8,756 bases of DNA from a bacterium. GTDB taxonomy: Bacteria > B130-G9. The stretch is taken from NCBI GenBank assembly GCA_021160245.1, contig JAGHCW010000092.1, positions 1 to 8,756 on the forward strand. Direction: 5' to 3'. Position numbers and translations under genes: made by a program. The notes under the pieces were generated by a model, which made no database searches, had not been told where the DNA came from, and was given only the letters and a program-made list of their open reading frames with translations. Positions 1 to 7,495 of this stretch are shown piece by piece; positions within the stretch are counted from its first letter, which is position 1, and every line of letters begins with the position of its first letter.

Positions 1-157
1 CCAAAACTCGCATTGACTGCTGTAATGAGGCGATTGCTAACAATACTGAATGCCATCATTAGAGACCAAAAACCCTGGAACGACTCAAAAATAACATCTT
101 GACATCAAACACAGTCACTCTGTGGTGCAATAACTCATTCGGAAATGCTCAAAAACA
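1..157. other. Non-coding left edge, downstream of ltaE
   Basis: I see no gene here. The sequence is A/T-rich compared with its neighbour. It lies downstream of the ltaE stop codon. The only structure found is a 5-bp hairpin, CACAG/CTGTG with a 5-base loop, at 110-124. On the minus strand it is followed by only TTT, so it is at best a weak terminator for ltaE. Confidence 0.5.
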
Positions 158-1201
158 TCACCCGCGAAGCACTTCGCGCATCGCGTCAACCAGCCGCGCC
201 ACATCGTCGGCATCCACATCGTGATGCGTAACAAACCGAACCGTGTCATCTCCCAGGGGAAGGCCCAGCACCCCTCGCGCCTCGAGCGCCTCGCATAGCT
301 CACCCGCGGACGGCGCCGGTGGCTCCAGGTGGGCAATCAAGATGTTCGTCTCGACCGTTTTAGGATCAAGCAACAAGCCCGGCAGCTCCGCGATCCCAAC
401 AGCGATCTGATGACAACGCTCATTGTCGAACTCCAACCTATCGACCATCGAATCTAGGGATATTATCGCCGGAGCGGCGATCACGCCAACCTGACGCATC
501 CCGCCGCCAAGCATCTTCCGAACGCGACTCGCCCGCTCGATAAACTCGGAATCGCCGACGAGCATTGAGCCGATAGGGGCACATAATCCCTTCGATAGGC
601 AGAACATCACGCTGTCGGCAAGCGCGGCGTACTCAGCAGCCGGTATCCCGGTTGCACACGAGGCGTTAAAGAGCCTAGCCCCATCAAGGTGTATCCGCAG
701 TCCATGTTCGCTTGTGAACGCCCTGAGCAACCTAAGATAGTCAATTGGCAGCACCCGACCACCTAGGATGTTGTGCGTGTTCTCAATGCACACAAGAGAG
801 GTCCTTGGACAGTGAATGTCCGTAGAGTCTCTAAGTGAGGCGCGGATTTTATCGATAGGCATCACGCCATCGCTAGTCTCGATCGGGCAGACCTGGACTC
901 CTGAGATTACGGCAGTTCCCGCTCCCTCATAGAGATAGACGTGCGACCTGGCCTCGACGATTATCTCATCGCCAGGCCGGCTCCAGACATTGATTGCCAT
1001 TTCATTGCCCATTGTGCCAGATGGAACGAAGAGAGCCGCATCTTTTCCGAACATCTTCGCGGACTTTTCCTCGAGCTCCTGAACGGTGGGGTCATCGCCC
1101 AGAACGTCATCGCCAACCACCGCCGCAGCCATTGACTTCCTCATCTCGGGCGTTGGCCGGGTTACCGTGTCGCTTCGAAAATCACTGACGCGTTCACTCA
1201 T
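158..1201 (-). CDS. ltaE: Low-specificity L-threonine aldolase (PLP-dependent)
   Basis: Cleaves L-threonine or L-allo-threonine to glycine and acetaldehyde in the cytoplasm, using pyridoxal phosphate; family members often also act on other beta-hydroxy amino acids. The 347 residues match the family's usual length. The N-terminus has the family signature FRSDTVTRPTPEM (about residues 8-20). SGTMGN (61-66) is the cofactor phosphate loop, HLDGAR (171-176) carries the cofactor-contacting Asp173 and Arg176, and CLSKGLCAPIGS (201-212) carries the Schiff-base Lys204. GGGMRQVG (232-239) is a further family motif. The ATG start is preceded by a good ribosome binding site (AAGGAG, 1207-1212). It is the last gene of the leftward block, 172 bases after bamD, so it may be read through or have its own weak promoter. 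It would add a threonine-to-glycine route beside the serine genes. Whether it prefers the L or L-allo substrate cannot be told from sequence. Confidence 0.93.
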   Translation of the reverse strand: MSERVSDFRSDTVTRPTPEMRKSMAAAVVGDDVLGDDPTVQELEEKSAKMFGKDAALFVPSGTMGNEMAINVWSRPGDEIIVEARSHVYLYEGAGTAVISGVQVCPIETSDGVMPIDKIRASLRDSTDIHCPRTSLVCIENTHNILGGRVLPIDYLRLLRAFTSEHGLRIHLDGARLFNASCATGIPAAEYAALADSVMFCLSKGLCAPIGSMLVGDSEFIERASRVRKMLGGGMRQVGVIAAPAIISLDSMVDRLEFDNERCHQIAVGIAELPGLLLDPKTVETNILIAHLEPPAPSAGELCEALEARGVLGLPLGDDTVRFVTHHDVDADDVARLVDAMREVLRG

Positions 1202-1373
1202 TCTCTCTCCTTATTCAGAAAATCACCGAACTCATCTATTTCAATTTTGAGTCGGGAATTAGGGATTTGCCTGTTCTATCCATTTCACGTAGCCATTTCA
1301 TGCAGGCGATTAGTCGCGACCTGCGAAACTCGCTATCTGGGTCCGACCGGACCGTGCAACCGCAAGCACAAGA
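1202..1373. other. Intergenic gap between bamD and ltaE
   Basis: This 172-base gap lies between the bamD stop and the ltaE start, both on the minus strand. It holds a 5-bp hairpin, GGTCC/GGACC with a 4-base loop, at 1340-1353, close behind the bamD stop. No T-run follows it, so it is not a convincing terminator. No clear sigma-70 promoter for ltaE was found; the best match on the minus strand (ATGAAA, 17 bases, TAGAAC) is only 4/6 in each box. The ltaE ribosome binding site lies at 1207-1212. No ORF here is believable. Confidence 0.45.
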
Positions 1374-2192
1374 CTATGATGGCTTCAGCTTGGATAGCCT
1401 CTTGTTTGCTTTCTCCGCCAGACCGCAGTTAGGATAGTCCTTGACTAGACGCTGGAGCTTCTCGATGGCATCTGCCCGTCGCTCGCCTTTCAGGTCAATC
1501 TTCGCCAAATAGTACAGGGCTTTGCAGGCCGCCTCGCTTTCGGGGTAATCTTCAACAGCGCTGGTAAGTCGAGCTCTGGACGCGGCATATTTGCCCCTTC
1601 TGTAATAGTAGCGCCCAACATAGAACTCATGGTCAGCTAAGAGAGAGGTTGCATCTTGTTCAATGAGTTCGACGTCATCTATGAACTTGCCCTGCGCATA
1701 CAAATTGCGATATGCGCTACAAAGATCTAGGGTCTTATTGGTGTGAGTCATGTCCCTATCATAGGAGCCAATACGCCGCTGGTGGGTCAGAAGTAGCCGA
1801 TACTGAGCCTTCTCGACGTCAGGAGCGGACGGGTAAAACCGAAGATAGATGGTGTATTCCGCCTCTGCCTCCTCATACTCCTCGTCATCAAAATAGAGCT
1901 CGGCAAGCGCCATCTGCGTCGCATTCGCTAGTTTGCTCTCGGGGTATCTATCAAGCAGCTCATTGAGCAATTCCTGCGCCTCATTAAACGTCCTTGAGCG
2001 AAAGAGGGAGGCCCTCAGTGAGACCTCATCTATGCGGCATATCTTTCTTGATGCCAGTTCATACAGCTCATCATCGCTGAGGAGTATTTCTCTTTTTGAT
2101 GTACATGATAGAACGCTCAACGAGATGAGAACGAGAGCCAAAAGGCTCAAATAGAAAAACTGCGCCGGCCTTTGTCTATTCTTTGGTCTCAT
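1374..2192 (-). CDS. bamD: Outer-membrane assembly lipoprotein, BamD-like, TPR-containing
   Basis: Predicted lipoprotein of the BAM complex, which inserts beta-barrel proteins into the outer membrane; BamD sits on the periplasmic face of that membrane. The N-terminus has basic residues, a hydrophobic stretch and a lipobox (SVLSC) with the lipidated Cys at residue 30 from the start used here, a signal peptidase II signal. The mature part is a chain of tetratricopeptide-type helices, for example around [20 protein letters not shown] and [20 protein letters not shown]. The segment around [10 protein letters not shown] and [17 protein letters not shown] matches the characteristic BamD core. At 272 residues it is a normal length. 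A longer reading from ATG 2213 adds seven residues, but the 2192 start has a perfect ribosome binding site and gives a tidier signal peptide. It overlaps the end of the dCMP deaminase gene by 17 bases, suggesting translational coupling. A different periplasmic TPR lipoprotein is the main alternative. Confidence 0.82.
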   Translation of the reverse strand: MRPKNRQRPAQFFYLSLLALVLISLSVLSCTSKREILLSDDELYELASRKICRIDEVSLRASLFRSRTFNEAQELLNELLDRYPESKLANATQMALAELYFDDEEYEEAEAEYTIYLRFYPSAPDVEKAQYRLLLTHQRRIGSYDRDMTHTNKTLDLCSAYRNLYAQGKFIDDVELIEQDATSLLADHEFYVGRYYYRRGKYAASRARLTSAVEDYPESEAACKALYYLAKIDLKGERRADAIEKLQRLVKDYPNCGLAEKANKRLSKLKPS

Positions 2193-2664
2193 TCGCCTCC
2201 TCGGGGTCGTCATTATGACGTTTCAAACAAATCAAGGGCACTCCGGCCTCCTCCAACATCGAAAGAGCCAACTCGTCTGGATATCCATCCACGAAATATA
2301 TCTTCTCTATACCCGCGTTGATTAACATCTTTGCACATATTATGCAAGGTGTGTGCGTGCAGTAGATGACCGAGCCTTCTATTGAGGCGCCGAATACGGC
2401 GGCCTGGATGATCGCGTTCTGCTCGGCGTGTAACCCCCTGCACAGCTCATGCTGTTTGCCGGAAGGCACGTTCAGCCGGTCTCTTAGGCAACCGACCTCC
2501 TCACAGTGCTTCATGCCTGAGGGCGCTCCATTGTAGCCCGTCGCGAGCACCCTCTTGTCCCTGACAATAACCGCCCCAACCTGCCTTCTTAGGCAGGTTG
2601 ATCGCTGCTTGACGAGAGAGGCAATCTCTATGAAGTAATCGTCCCAGGAGAGCCTCTTGGTCAT
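2176..2664 (-). CDS. comEB: dCMP deaminase (ComEB-type, zinc-dependent)
   Basis: Deaminates dCMP to dUMP, the substrate of thymidylate synthase, in the cytoplasm. The 162 residues cover a complete cytidine/deoxycytidylate deaminase fold. The zinc and catalytic signatures are intact: HAEQNAI (79-85) supplies zinc-binding His79 and proton-shuttling Glu81, and TPCIIC (105-110) supplies zinc-binding Cys107 and Cys110. RRQVGAVIV (26-34) and TGYNGAPSG (42-50) are typical of the dCMP branch rather than of tRNA adenosine deaminases. It starts 7 bases after the serA stop with no clear ribosome binding site, so translation probably depends on ribosomes finishing serA. Its last codons overlap the start of bamD. 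The gene name is borrowed from Bacillus, where it lies in a competence operon; nothing here indicates competence. Its position beside serine genes fits thymidylate supply, as serine is the main donor of the methylene group. Confidence 0.93.
   Translation of the reverse strand: MTKRLSWDDYFIEIASLVKQRSTCLRRQVGAVIVRDKRVLATGYNGAPSGMKHCEEVGCLRDRLNVPSGKQHELCRGLHAEQNAIIQAAVFGASIEGSVIYCTHTPCIICAKMLINAGIEKIYFVDGYPDELALSMLEEAGVPLICLKRHNDDPEEANETKE
2196..2202 (-). promoter_or_regulatory. Ribosome binding site deciding the bamD start
   Basis: The minus strand reads GAGGAGG and then 3 bases before ATG 2192. The same bases encode Glu-Glu near the end of the dCMP deaminase. The upstream in-frame ATG at 2213 has no such site, so 2192 is the preferred start. 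The 3-base spacing is short but workable. Confidence 0.65.
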
Positions 2665-2671
2665 AAAGAAA

Positions 2672-3583
2672 TTAGCCCAAGAGCTCGAGCAGTTTCTCGG
2701 CGAGCTCTATGCCCACCCTGAATTGACCGTCAACTGTCGATGCGCCGATATGAGGTGTCAACGAGACGTTCGGCAAAGATGTAAGCTCGTTGTCCTTTAC
2801 AGGCTCCTCTTCAAATACATCTATTCCTGCAAAAGCCACCTTGCCGCTTTTCATGGCTTTTAGAAGCGCGGCCTCGCTCACAACACCGCCTCGCGCGCAG
2901 TTGACGATACGGACACCATCTTTCATCTTGGCGAACTGGGGCTCGTCCAGCATGTAGTGCGTCGCATCGATATGAGGCATGTGGAGAGTGATGTAGTCAG
3001 ATGTCGCAAGCAACTCGTCCATAGACACCATCTTGACGTTAAGGTCGCCAAGCATCTCCTGCGTCACGAATGGATCGTAGGCGATGACGGTCATCTCAAA
3101 CCCCAACGCTCTCTTCGCTACCTCCTGCCCTATGCGACCAATGCCGAGAACGCCCAGCGTTTTCTTGTAGAGCTCAACGCCCTTGAATTTCTTCTTCTCC
3201 CACTTGCCAGCCGCCATTGAGGCGCTCGCCTGGGGGATGAATCTTGTGATGGCTAGCATGTGAGCCAGCGCCAGCTCCGCCACTGATATGGAACTCGCAG
3301 CCGGGGTATTGATGACCTTTATGCCCTTGGCCTTGGCTGCGTCAAGGTCGATATTGTCCAGCCCTACGCCGCCTCTTGCGATGACCTTCAGGTTATTGCC
3401 AGCGCCAATCACGCTCGCAGTTACTTTTGTTGCGCTCCGGACGATCATCGCCTCGTACTCGCCAATCACCGCGATGAGCTCATCGGGGGCCATTCCGGTC
3501 TTCACATCGACCGTTAGGCCGCCATTTCTCATCATCTCTACGGCCTCAGGCGCGACAGGATCGCAGATCAAGACTCGGACCAT
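2672..3583 (-). CDS. serA: D-3-phosphoglycerate dehydrogenase, short form without ACT domain
   Basis: Oxidises 3-phosphoglycerate to 3-phosphohydroxypyruvate with NAD+, the first step of the phosphorylated serine pathway. The 303 residues hold the split substrate domain and a central Rossmann domain. GIGRIG (147-152) is the dinucleotide loop, followed by Asp170 at the end of the second strand (AYD), which indicates NAD preference. The catalytic residues of D-2-hydroxyacid dehydrogenases are present: Arg231 in CARGG, Glu260 in EEEP and His278 in [18 protein letters not shown] (70-79) is typical of SerA. The protein ends about where the catalytic core ends, with no C-terminal ACT or intervening domain, so serine feedback inhibition through ACT is not expected. 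A strong ribosome binding site (GGAGGTGA, 3590-3597) lies 6 bases before the ATG. Other D-2-hydroxyacid dehydrogenases are possible by family, but the upstream serC-like gene supports SerA. Confidence 0.9.
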   Translation of the reverse strand: MVRVLICDPVAPEAVEMMRNGGLTVDVKTGMAPDELIAVIGEYEAMIVRSATKVTASVIGAGNNLKVIARGGVGLDNIDLDAAKAKGIKVINTPAASSISVAELALAHMLAITRFIPQASASMAAGKWEKKKFKGVELYKKTLGVLGIGRIGQEVAKRALGFEMTVIAYDPFVTQEMLGDLNVKMVSMDELLATSDYITLHMPHIDATHYMLDEPQFAKMKDGVRIVNCARGGVVSEAALLKAMKSGKVAFAGIDVFEEEPVKDNELTSLPNVSLTPHIGASTVDGQFRVGIELAEKLLELLG

Positions 3584-3674
3584 AGCTTCTCACCTCCGTT
3601 GTTTTGTAAAATATGCACATCTACGACCATCAGAAGCCGGCCAATACACCGGACTAAAATAGCACAGCTCACGG

Positions 3675-3700
3675 AAAACGGCAGGCGTTAAACCTGCCAT
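3675..3700 (-). terminator. Terminator- or attenuator-like hairpin between serC and serA
   Basis: On the minus strand a 6-bp stem GGCAGG/CCTGCC with a 7-base loop (3680-3698) can extend by a T-G wobble and an A-T pair. It is followed after one base by TTTT (3675-3678). It sits in the 166-base spacer between the serC stop and the serA start, about 90 bases before serA. The T-run is short, so partial termination is the most it suggests. The rest of this spacer shows no gene and no recognisable riboswitch. Confidence 0.4.
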
Positions 3701-3749
3701 ATCCTCACACTTCCGAAAATCAACCCGCTCGACTGTGCCGAACGGTAAC

Positions 3750-4829
3750 TTAGCTCTTTGTGCCTGTGTACTCGTCGATCTTCGACAGAAGGTCCTTGAT
3801 CTCATCCAGTGTCAAGTCTCCCATGTGACCTATCCTAAACGCCTTCTCCTTCGTCTTACCATAGCCGTTTGCTATCTGGAGAGAGTACTTATCCGCGAGA
3901 AACTTCGAAAGGTCCGCGACGGAGATCGCTCGGGAATTGCGAACGGTCGTCAAAGTAACCGACTGGTAGCCGTCTTCGGCGTAAGTCTCGAACCGCTCCT
4001 TGGCCCACGCCCTCGTGTATTCCGCCATCTCAACGTGCCTTGCATATCTGTTCTCAAGGCCCTCGTCAAACATCTGATCAAGCTTGTAGTCCAGCGCGTA
4101 AATCAGGCTGATTGCGGGGGTCGTCGGCGTCTGGCCCTTGTCAGCATACTTCTTGAAGACGCAGAAGTCGAAGTAATAGCCCTTTCTCTTGGCAATCTCC
4201 GATCGCTTCATCGCCTTCTCGGACACGGAGAAAACCGTTATGCCCGGTGGAACTGCGAAAGCCTTCTGTACTCCGGCGAGGCAGACGTCCATACCCAGCT
4301 CATCGACGTTTATGTCAACGGCCGCCATCGCGCTGACAGCATCAACCAAAAACATAATATCCGGATACGACTTCATCACTTCAGCGATGGAGCGGTAATC
4401 GTTCATGATGCCGGTGCTTGTCTCGTTGATCTGCACGGTCATTGCGTCATACTTACCACTCGAAAGAGCCTTGTCTATCTCCTCAGCCCTATTGGCCTTG
4501 CCCCATTCTGCGGACTTGAGAATATCCGCCTCAAATCCACAGGCCTTTGTCATCTGATGCCAGCGCTCGCCAAACGCGCCGCAGGTAACGTTCAAACAGC
4601 GCTTCTTGACGCAATTCAGAATCGCGCCCTCCATAATACCTGTCGAGGCCGACGTTGAGACGAAGACATGGTCCTTCGTATTCAAAAACTTCTTCAACTT
4701 CGCCGTAACGCCATTAAAAAACTCCGCGAAATCGCCGCCTCGATGCCCAATTAAGGGTAGAGCCATCTTCTCGAGGACGTCTTTGCGAACCTCCGTTGGG
4801 CCAGGGATGAAAAGCTTATTAAACTTCAT
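3750..4829 (-). CDS. serC: Class V aminotransferase, probable phosphoserine aminotransferase
   Basis: PLP-dependent aminotransferase of the alanine-glyoxylate/serine-pyruvate group. Its likely role here is to convert 3-phosphohydroxypyruvate to phosphoserine with glutamate, the second step of serine synthesis. The 359 residues are complete. Visible motifs are PGPTEV (9-14) and HRGGDF (29-34) at the N-terminus, STSASTG (58-64) for cofactor phosphate binding, NETSTG (135-140), LVDAVSA (161-167) with ring-binding Asp163, and AGVQKAF (185-191) with the Schiff-base Lys189. RIGHMGDLT near the C-terminus is also typical. The ATG has a good ribosome binding site (GGAGG, 7 bases upstream). It is not the classical E. 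coli-type SerC sequence; assignment rests on serA being the next gene. Alanine-glyoxylate or serine-glyoxylate aminotransferase activity is the main alternative. Confidence 0.8.
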   Translation of the reverse strand: MKFNKLFIPGPTEVRKDVLEKMALPLIGHRGGDFAEFFNGVTAKLKKFLNTKDHVFVSTSASTGIMEGAILNCVKKRCLNVTCGAFGERWHQMTKACGFEADILKSAEWGKANRAEEIDKALSSGKYDAMTVQINETSTGIMNDYRSIAEVMKSYPDIMFLVDAVSAMAAVDINVDELGMDVCLAGVQKAFAVPPGITVFSVSEKAMKRSEIAKRKGYYFDFCVFKKYADKGQTPTTPAISLIYALDYKLDQMFDEGLENRYARHVEMAEYTRAWAKERFETYAEDGYQSVTLTTVRNSRAISVADLSKFLADKYSLQIANGYGKTKEKAFRIGHMGDLTLDEIKDLLSKIDEYTGTKS

Positions 4830-5067
4830 GTCTTTGCCTCCTGTGACAACCTTTCGATATTAACAGACGATAACCACAACTACCTGGGTAAATAGTATTC
4901 AATGAACAGGACGTGTCAACGAATAGTTTCAGGTTATAGAGCAAAATTGACTAGCAATCCCCTAGTGATTCCAAAGATATGCTTGATTATCTGCAAATTC
5001 GACGCGATGTGGCGCTCGCGGTTTATTGCATGATGCGCAAACCGGACTTGAAGACAACACGAAATCC
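4830..5067. other. Intergenic region between prmC and serC
   Basis: This 238-base A/T-rich spacer separates the prmC stop from the serC start, both on the minus strand. It holds the serC promoter (4892-4919) and ribosome binding site. No ORF is supported. No strong terminator follows prmC; a 4-bp TTGC/GCAA stem near 5027-5041 is too weak to count. The presence of a good internal promoter suggests serC and its followers are expressed apart from prmC. Confidence 0.5.
4892..4919 (-). promoter_or_regulatory. Sigma-70-type promoter for serC
   Basis: On the minus strand a perfect -35 box TTGACA (4914-4919) is followed after 16 bases by TACTAT (4892-4897), a 4/6 match to the -10 consensus. Transcription would begin near 4885, giving a leader of roughly 55 bases before serC. 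No riboswitch or clear operator was seen in that leader. Confidence 0.6.
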
Positions 5068-5970
5068 TCAGCTCCATCGCTTGGCTAGTGCTGCCACTCG
5101 CGGGCGGCCGCTCAGGTCGTTGACAAATCGTGGGGGCATTAAAAATTGACGAAATTCGTGCGATATACGCTCAATCTCCGCCGGCATCTGAGGCGCGATT
5201 TCGACAATCAGAGCGCCTCCATCTGCGAGCGATTTCGATGCGATGCGCATAAGCCGGGGATAGTAGTCTAATCCCTCCGGTCCGCCGTCGAGAGCAATTC
5301 TGGGCTCAAACTTCGACACTTCAGCCTGCAATCCATCAAATTCACCGCTTATTATATAAGGAGGGTTCGAGACTATCAGTTGGACCTCGCCATCCAGTGC
5401 ACTCGCCGAGAATGCCTCGCCCATGTCTGATGCTACGAGAGTGATCACATCCGAGAGCCCATGTCTGCGGACGTTCGCAGAGGCGACGATCAGCGCCTCG
5501 ATTGATATATCTGCAGCCAGTATCCGAAAGCGCCCGCGAGTTTCCGTTGCAATGGCAATGGCAATGGCCCCGGAGCCCGTGCATATATCCCAGATAATCG
5601 GCTCATTTGTCCTCTCTGAGGAAATCGGCAACGAGGCGCTTCTTAGATGATCGAGCGCCGCCTGGACGAGCGACTCGGTCTCGGGACGTGGAATAAGAAC
5701 GCCCTGTTTAACATCTAGATCGATTGACCAAAACTCCCTGTGACCCAAGATGTAATGGATCGGCTCTCTATTCTCTCTCCTGAGCATGAGGCGTTCGGCG
5801 CGAGATTCCTCGTCCAACGTCACGGCCTTCTTGTTATATAAGGACAGGGAGTGCCTCTCGACGCTGAGACAATGCGCCACGATCAGCTCCGCATCCGGCC
5901 TCGGGGATTCGACGCCGACCGCAAGGAGCCTGTCGCGTATCCGTTCAATGAGCTCGCAAACTGTTGTCAT
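5068..5970 (-). CDS. prmC: Peptide chain release factor N5-glutamine methyltransferase (PrmC/HemK)
   Basis: Methylates the glutamine of the GGQ motif in release factors RF1 and RF2, using S-adenosylmethionine, so that translation termination is efficient. From the ATG at 5970 the protein is 300 residues, close to the family norm. It has the helical N-terminal domain (SPRPDAELIVAHCL), then LIPRPETE (92-99), the S-adenosylmethionine-binding loop DICTGSGAIA (128-137), and the catalytic NPPY (202-205) that holds the target amide. EPRIALDGGPEGLDYY follows, also typical of PrmC. The frame stays open to a TTG at 6009, which would add 13 residues, but no sensible ribosome binding site supports it and the family N-terminus fits the ATG better. 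The ATG itself has only a weak upstream purine run. The usual neighbour prfA is not in view. It is divergent from ackA. Confidence 0.93.
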   Translation of the reverse strand: MTTVCELIERIRDRLLAVGVESPRPDAELIVAHCLSVERHSLSLYNKKAVTLDEESRAERLMLRRENREPIHYILGHREFWSIDLDVKQGVLIPRPETESLVQAALDHLRSASLPISSERTNEPIIWDICTGSGAIAIAIATETRGRFRILAADISIEALIVASANVRRHGLSDVITLVASDMGEAFSASALDGEVQLIVSNPPYIISGEFDGLQAEVSKFEPRIALDGGPEGLDYYPRLMRIASKSLADGGALIVEIAPQMPAEIERISHEFRQFLMPPRFVNDLSGRPRVAALAKRWS

Positions 5971-6020
5971 CTTTTTCGTATGCCCAATTGCTATAAAAGC
6001 GCCTCGCAACGCCCCTATTC

Positions 6021-6077
6021 TTAAGTGCTAAGCTAATCTAGCGCTATATACGATGATAACACTTGAACAGCACTTAA
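6021..6077. promoter_or_regulatory. Inverted repeat in the prmC-ackA divergent promoter region
   Basis: TTAAGTGCT (6021-6029) and AGCACTTAA (6069-6077) are perfect 9-bp inverted copies separated by 39 bases. A related octamer, ACACTTGA (6059-6066), lies in direct orientation exactly 11 bases before the GCACTTAA of the second arm. The second arm falls between the predicted -35 and -10 boxes of ackA and the first lies upstream of prmC. This arrangement suits a regulator binding site, but no regulator is identified. Confidence 0.35.
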
Positions 6078-6090
6078 CCTGTGGTATATA
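6063..6090 (+). promoter_or_regulatory. Probable sigma-70-type promoter for ackA
   Basis: TTGAAC (6063-6068) is a 5/6 match to the -35 consensus. After 16 bases comes TATATA (6085-6090), preceded by TG and one base, an extended -10 arrangement. The start of transcription would be near 6097, with a leader of roughly 58 bases. Confidence 0.5.
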
Positions 6091-6154
6091 TGCTACTTTC
6101 TCGGAATCTGGCATTGCCAGCAGCAAAAGTAAATCGGACCAAAAAGAGGGTGTC

Positions 6155-7471
6155 ATGGCAGAGATCATTTTGTCCTTGAACTGCGGTAGTTCTTCGGCCA
6201 AGTACCAAGTCTATAATTGGGATAAGAAGAAGACGATGGCTAAAGGCATCGTTGAGCGGGTAACCATCGAAGGCTCTTTTATTAAGCACGAGGTTCCTGG
6301 CCGAGACGAGCATGTGGAGCACCACGAGTGCCCAGACCACAGGGAAGCACTCTCTCTTATTCTTAACATGCTCGTGGACAAAGATCAGGGGATACTGGAG
6401 AAGATCTCAGACATTAGCGCGGTCGGGCACAGGGTAGTCCACGGCGGCGAGAAGTTCGCCAAGTCTGTTAAGATCACCGACGATGTGCTTAATACATTTA
6501 AGGAGCTCAGCCCACTCGCCCCACTGCACAATCCCCCAAACATTCAGGGGATTGAGGCGGCGATGGAGGTTCTGCCCAACGTGGCCCATATTGCTGTTAT
6601 GGACACGGCCTTCATGCAGACGATGCCGGCGACAAGCTATACCTATGCCGTCCCTCACGAGTGGTATGACAAGTACCGTGTTAGGCGTTATGGCTTCCAC
6701 GGCACATCACATCTTTACGTCTCAAAGCGAGCCGCCGTCATGCTCGGAAAGTCGCCATCCGAGTGCAACCTCATCACGTGCCACATCGGCAATGGCGTGA
6801 GCTTCACAGCGATCAAAAACGGCGTGGCTTTCGACCACTCGATGGGCCTGACGCCGCTTGAGGGGCTCGTTATGGGCACAAGGTCCGGCGACCTCGACCC
6901 GGCGATCATTTCCTTCATCTGCAACAAGACCGGCATGACAGTCCAAGAGGTTGAGAAAACGCTCAACAAGAAGAGCGGGCTACTCGGCATCACCGGCAAA
7001 TATACCGACCGCCGGGACATCCTGAAGGCCGCGGCCGAGGGCGACGAGAGGTCTCAGCTCGCGATGGACGTTGAATGCTACCGCATAAAGAAATATATCG
7101 GCGCATACTACGCCGCGCTTGGCCACCTTGACGCAATCGTCTTTACGGCCGGCGTTGGCGAGATGAGCCCTGAGATTCGAGGCAAGTCCCTTGAGAACAT
7201 GGAAGAGCTCGGCATCAAGCTCGATACTAAACTCAATGAAGAGACAAAAACCCACAACCACGAATCCGTCATCTCGACGAACGATTCCAAAGTTAAAGTT
7301 CTCGTCATCCCAACTGACGAGGAGTACGTCTTCACCGCCGATGTCGTCGCGATACTTGAGGGTCGATATGACGTCCACACGAAGTTCGAATACTCCTTCC
7401 AAAGCCCCGATTACGTGAACTCCATGCGCGATGAAGCTTACAAGAAAGAGCTTCTGGCCAAGAAGGGATAA
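6155..7471 (+). CDS. ackA: Acetate kinase
   Basis: Interconverts acetate and acetyl phosphate with ADP/ATP; with phosphotransacetylase it links acetyl-CoA to ATP formation. No pta gene is in the window. From ATG 6155, which has an AGAGGG ribosome binding site, the protein is 438 residues. Key residues of the sugar kinase/hsp70/actin fold are present at a constant offset from the Methanosarcina enzyme: Asn9 in LNCGSSSAKY, Arg93 in GHRVVHGG, Asp150 in MDTAFMQTMP, His182 in GFHGTSH and Arg243 in MGTRSGDLDP. Two points are odd. The usual GIGEN motif reads GVGEM (333-337), and the adenosine-contacting region reads TDRRD (284-288). The protein also runs about 35 residues past the usual end (after about residue 404). 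The frame opens earlier, at 6053, but that 34-residue extension overlaps the promoter and lacks family similarity. Confidence 0.95.
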   Translation: MAEIILSLNCGSSSAKYQVYNWDKKKTMAKGIVERVTIEGSFIKHEVPGRDEHVEHHECPDHREALSLILNMLVDKDQGILEKISDISAVGHRVVHGGEKFAKSVKITDDVLNTFKELSPLAPLHNPPNIQGIEAAMEVLPNVAHIAVMDTAFMQTMPATSYTYAVPHEWYDKYRVRRYGFHGTSHLYVSKRAAVMLGKSPSECNLITCHIGNGVSFTAIKNGVAFDHSMGLTPLEGLVMGTRSGDLDPAIISFICNKTGMTVQEVEKTLNKKSGLLGITGKYTDRRDILKAAAEGDERSQLAMDVECYRIKKYIGAYYAALGHLDAIVFTAGVGEMSPEIRGKSLENMEELGIKLDTKLNEETKTHNHESVISTNDSKVKVLVIPTDEEYVFTADVVAILEGRYDVHTKFEYSFQSPDYVNSMRDEAYKKELLAKKG

Positions 7472-7495
7472 CACGCCGACGGGTGATTATGGAGT

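Noticed and set aside
99-104. Perfect TTGACA on the plus strand near the left edge
   Set aside because: No -10-like box lies 15-19 bases downstream, and no rightward gene follows.
3735-4658. 307-codon open frame on the plus strand antisense to serC
   Set aside because: It lies wholly across a well-supported aminotransferase gene, shows no protein family motifs and has no credible ribosome binding site; it is a codon-bias shadow.
5971-6009. TTG start for prmC adding 13 residues
   Set aside because: The only purine-rich stretch is almost touching the TTG, and the family N-terminus fits the ATG at 5970.
6053-6154. Upstream in-frame start for ackA adding 34 residues
   Set aside because: The extra residues overlap the predicted promoter and do not resemble acetate kinase N-termini, which begin just before the NCGSSS motif; ATG 6155 has a ribosome binding site.
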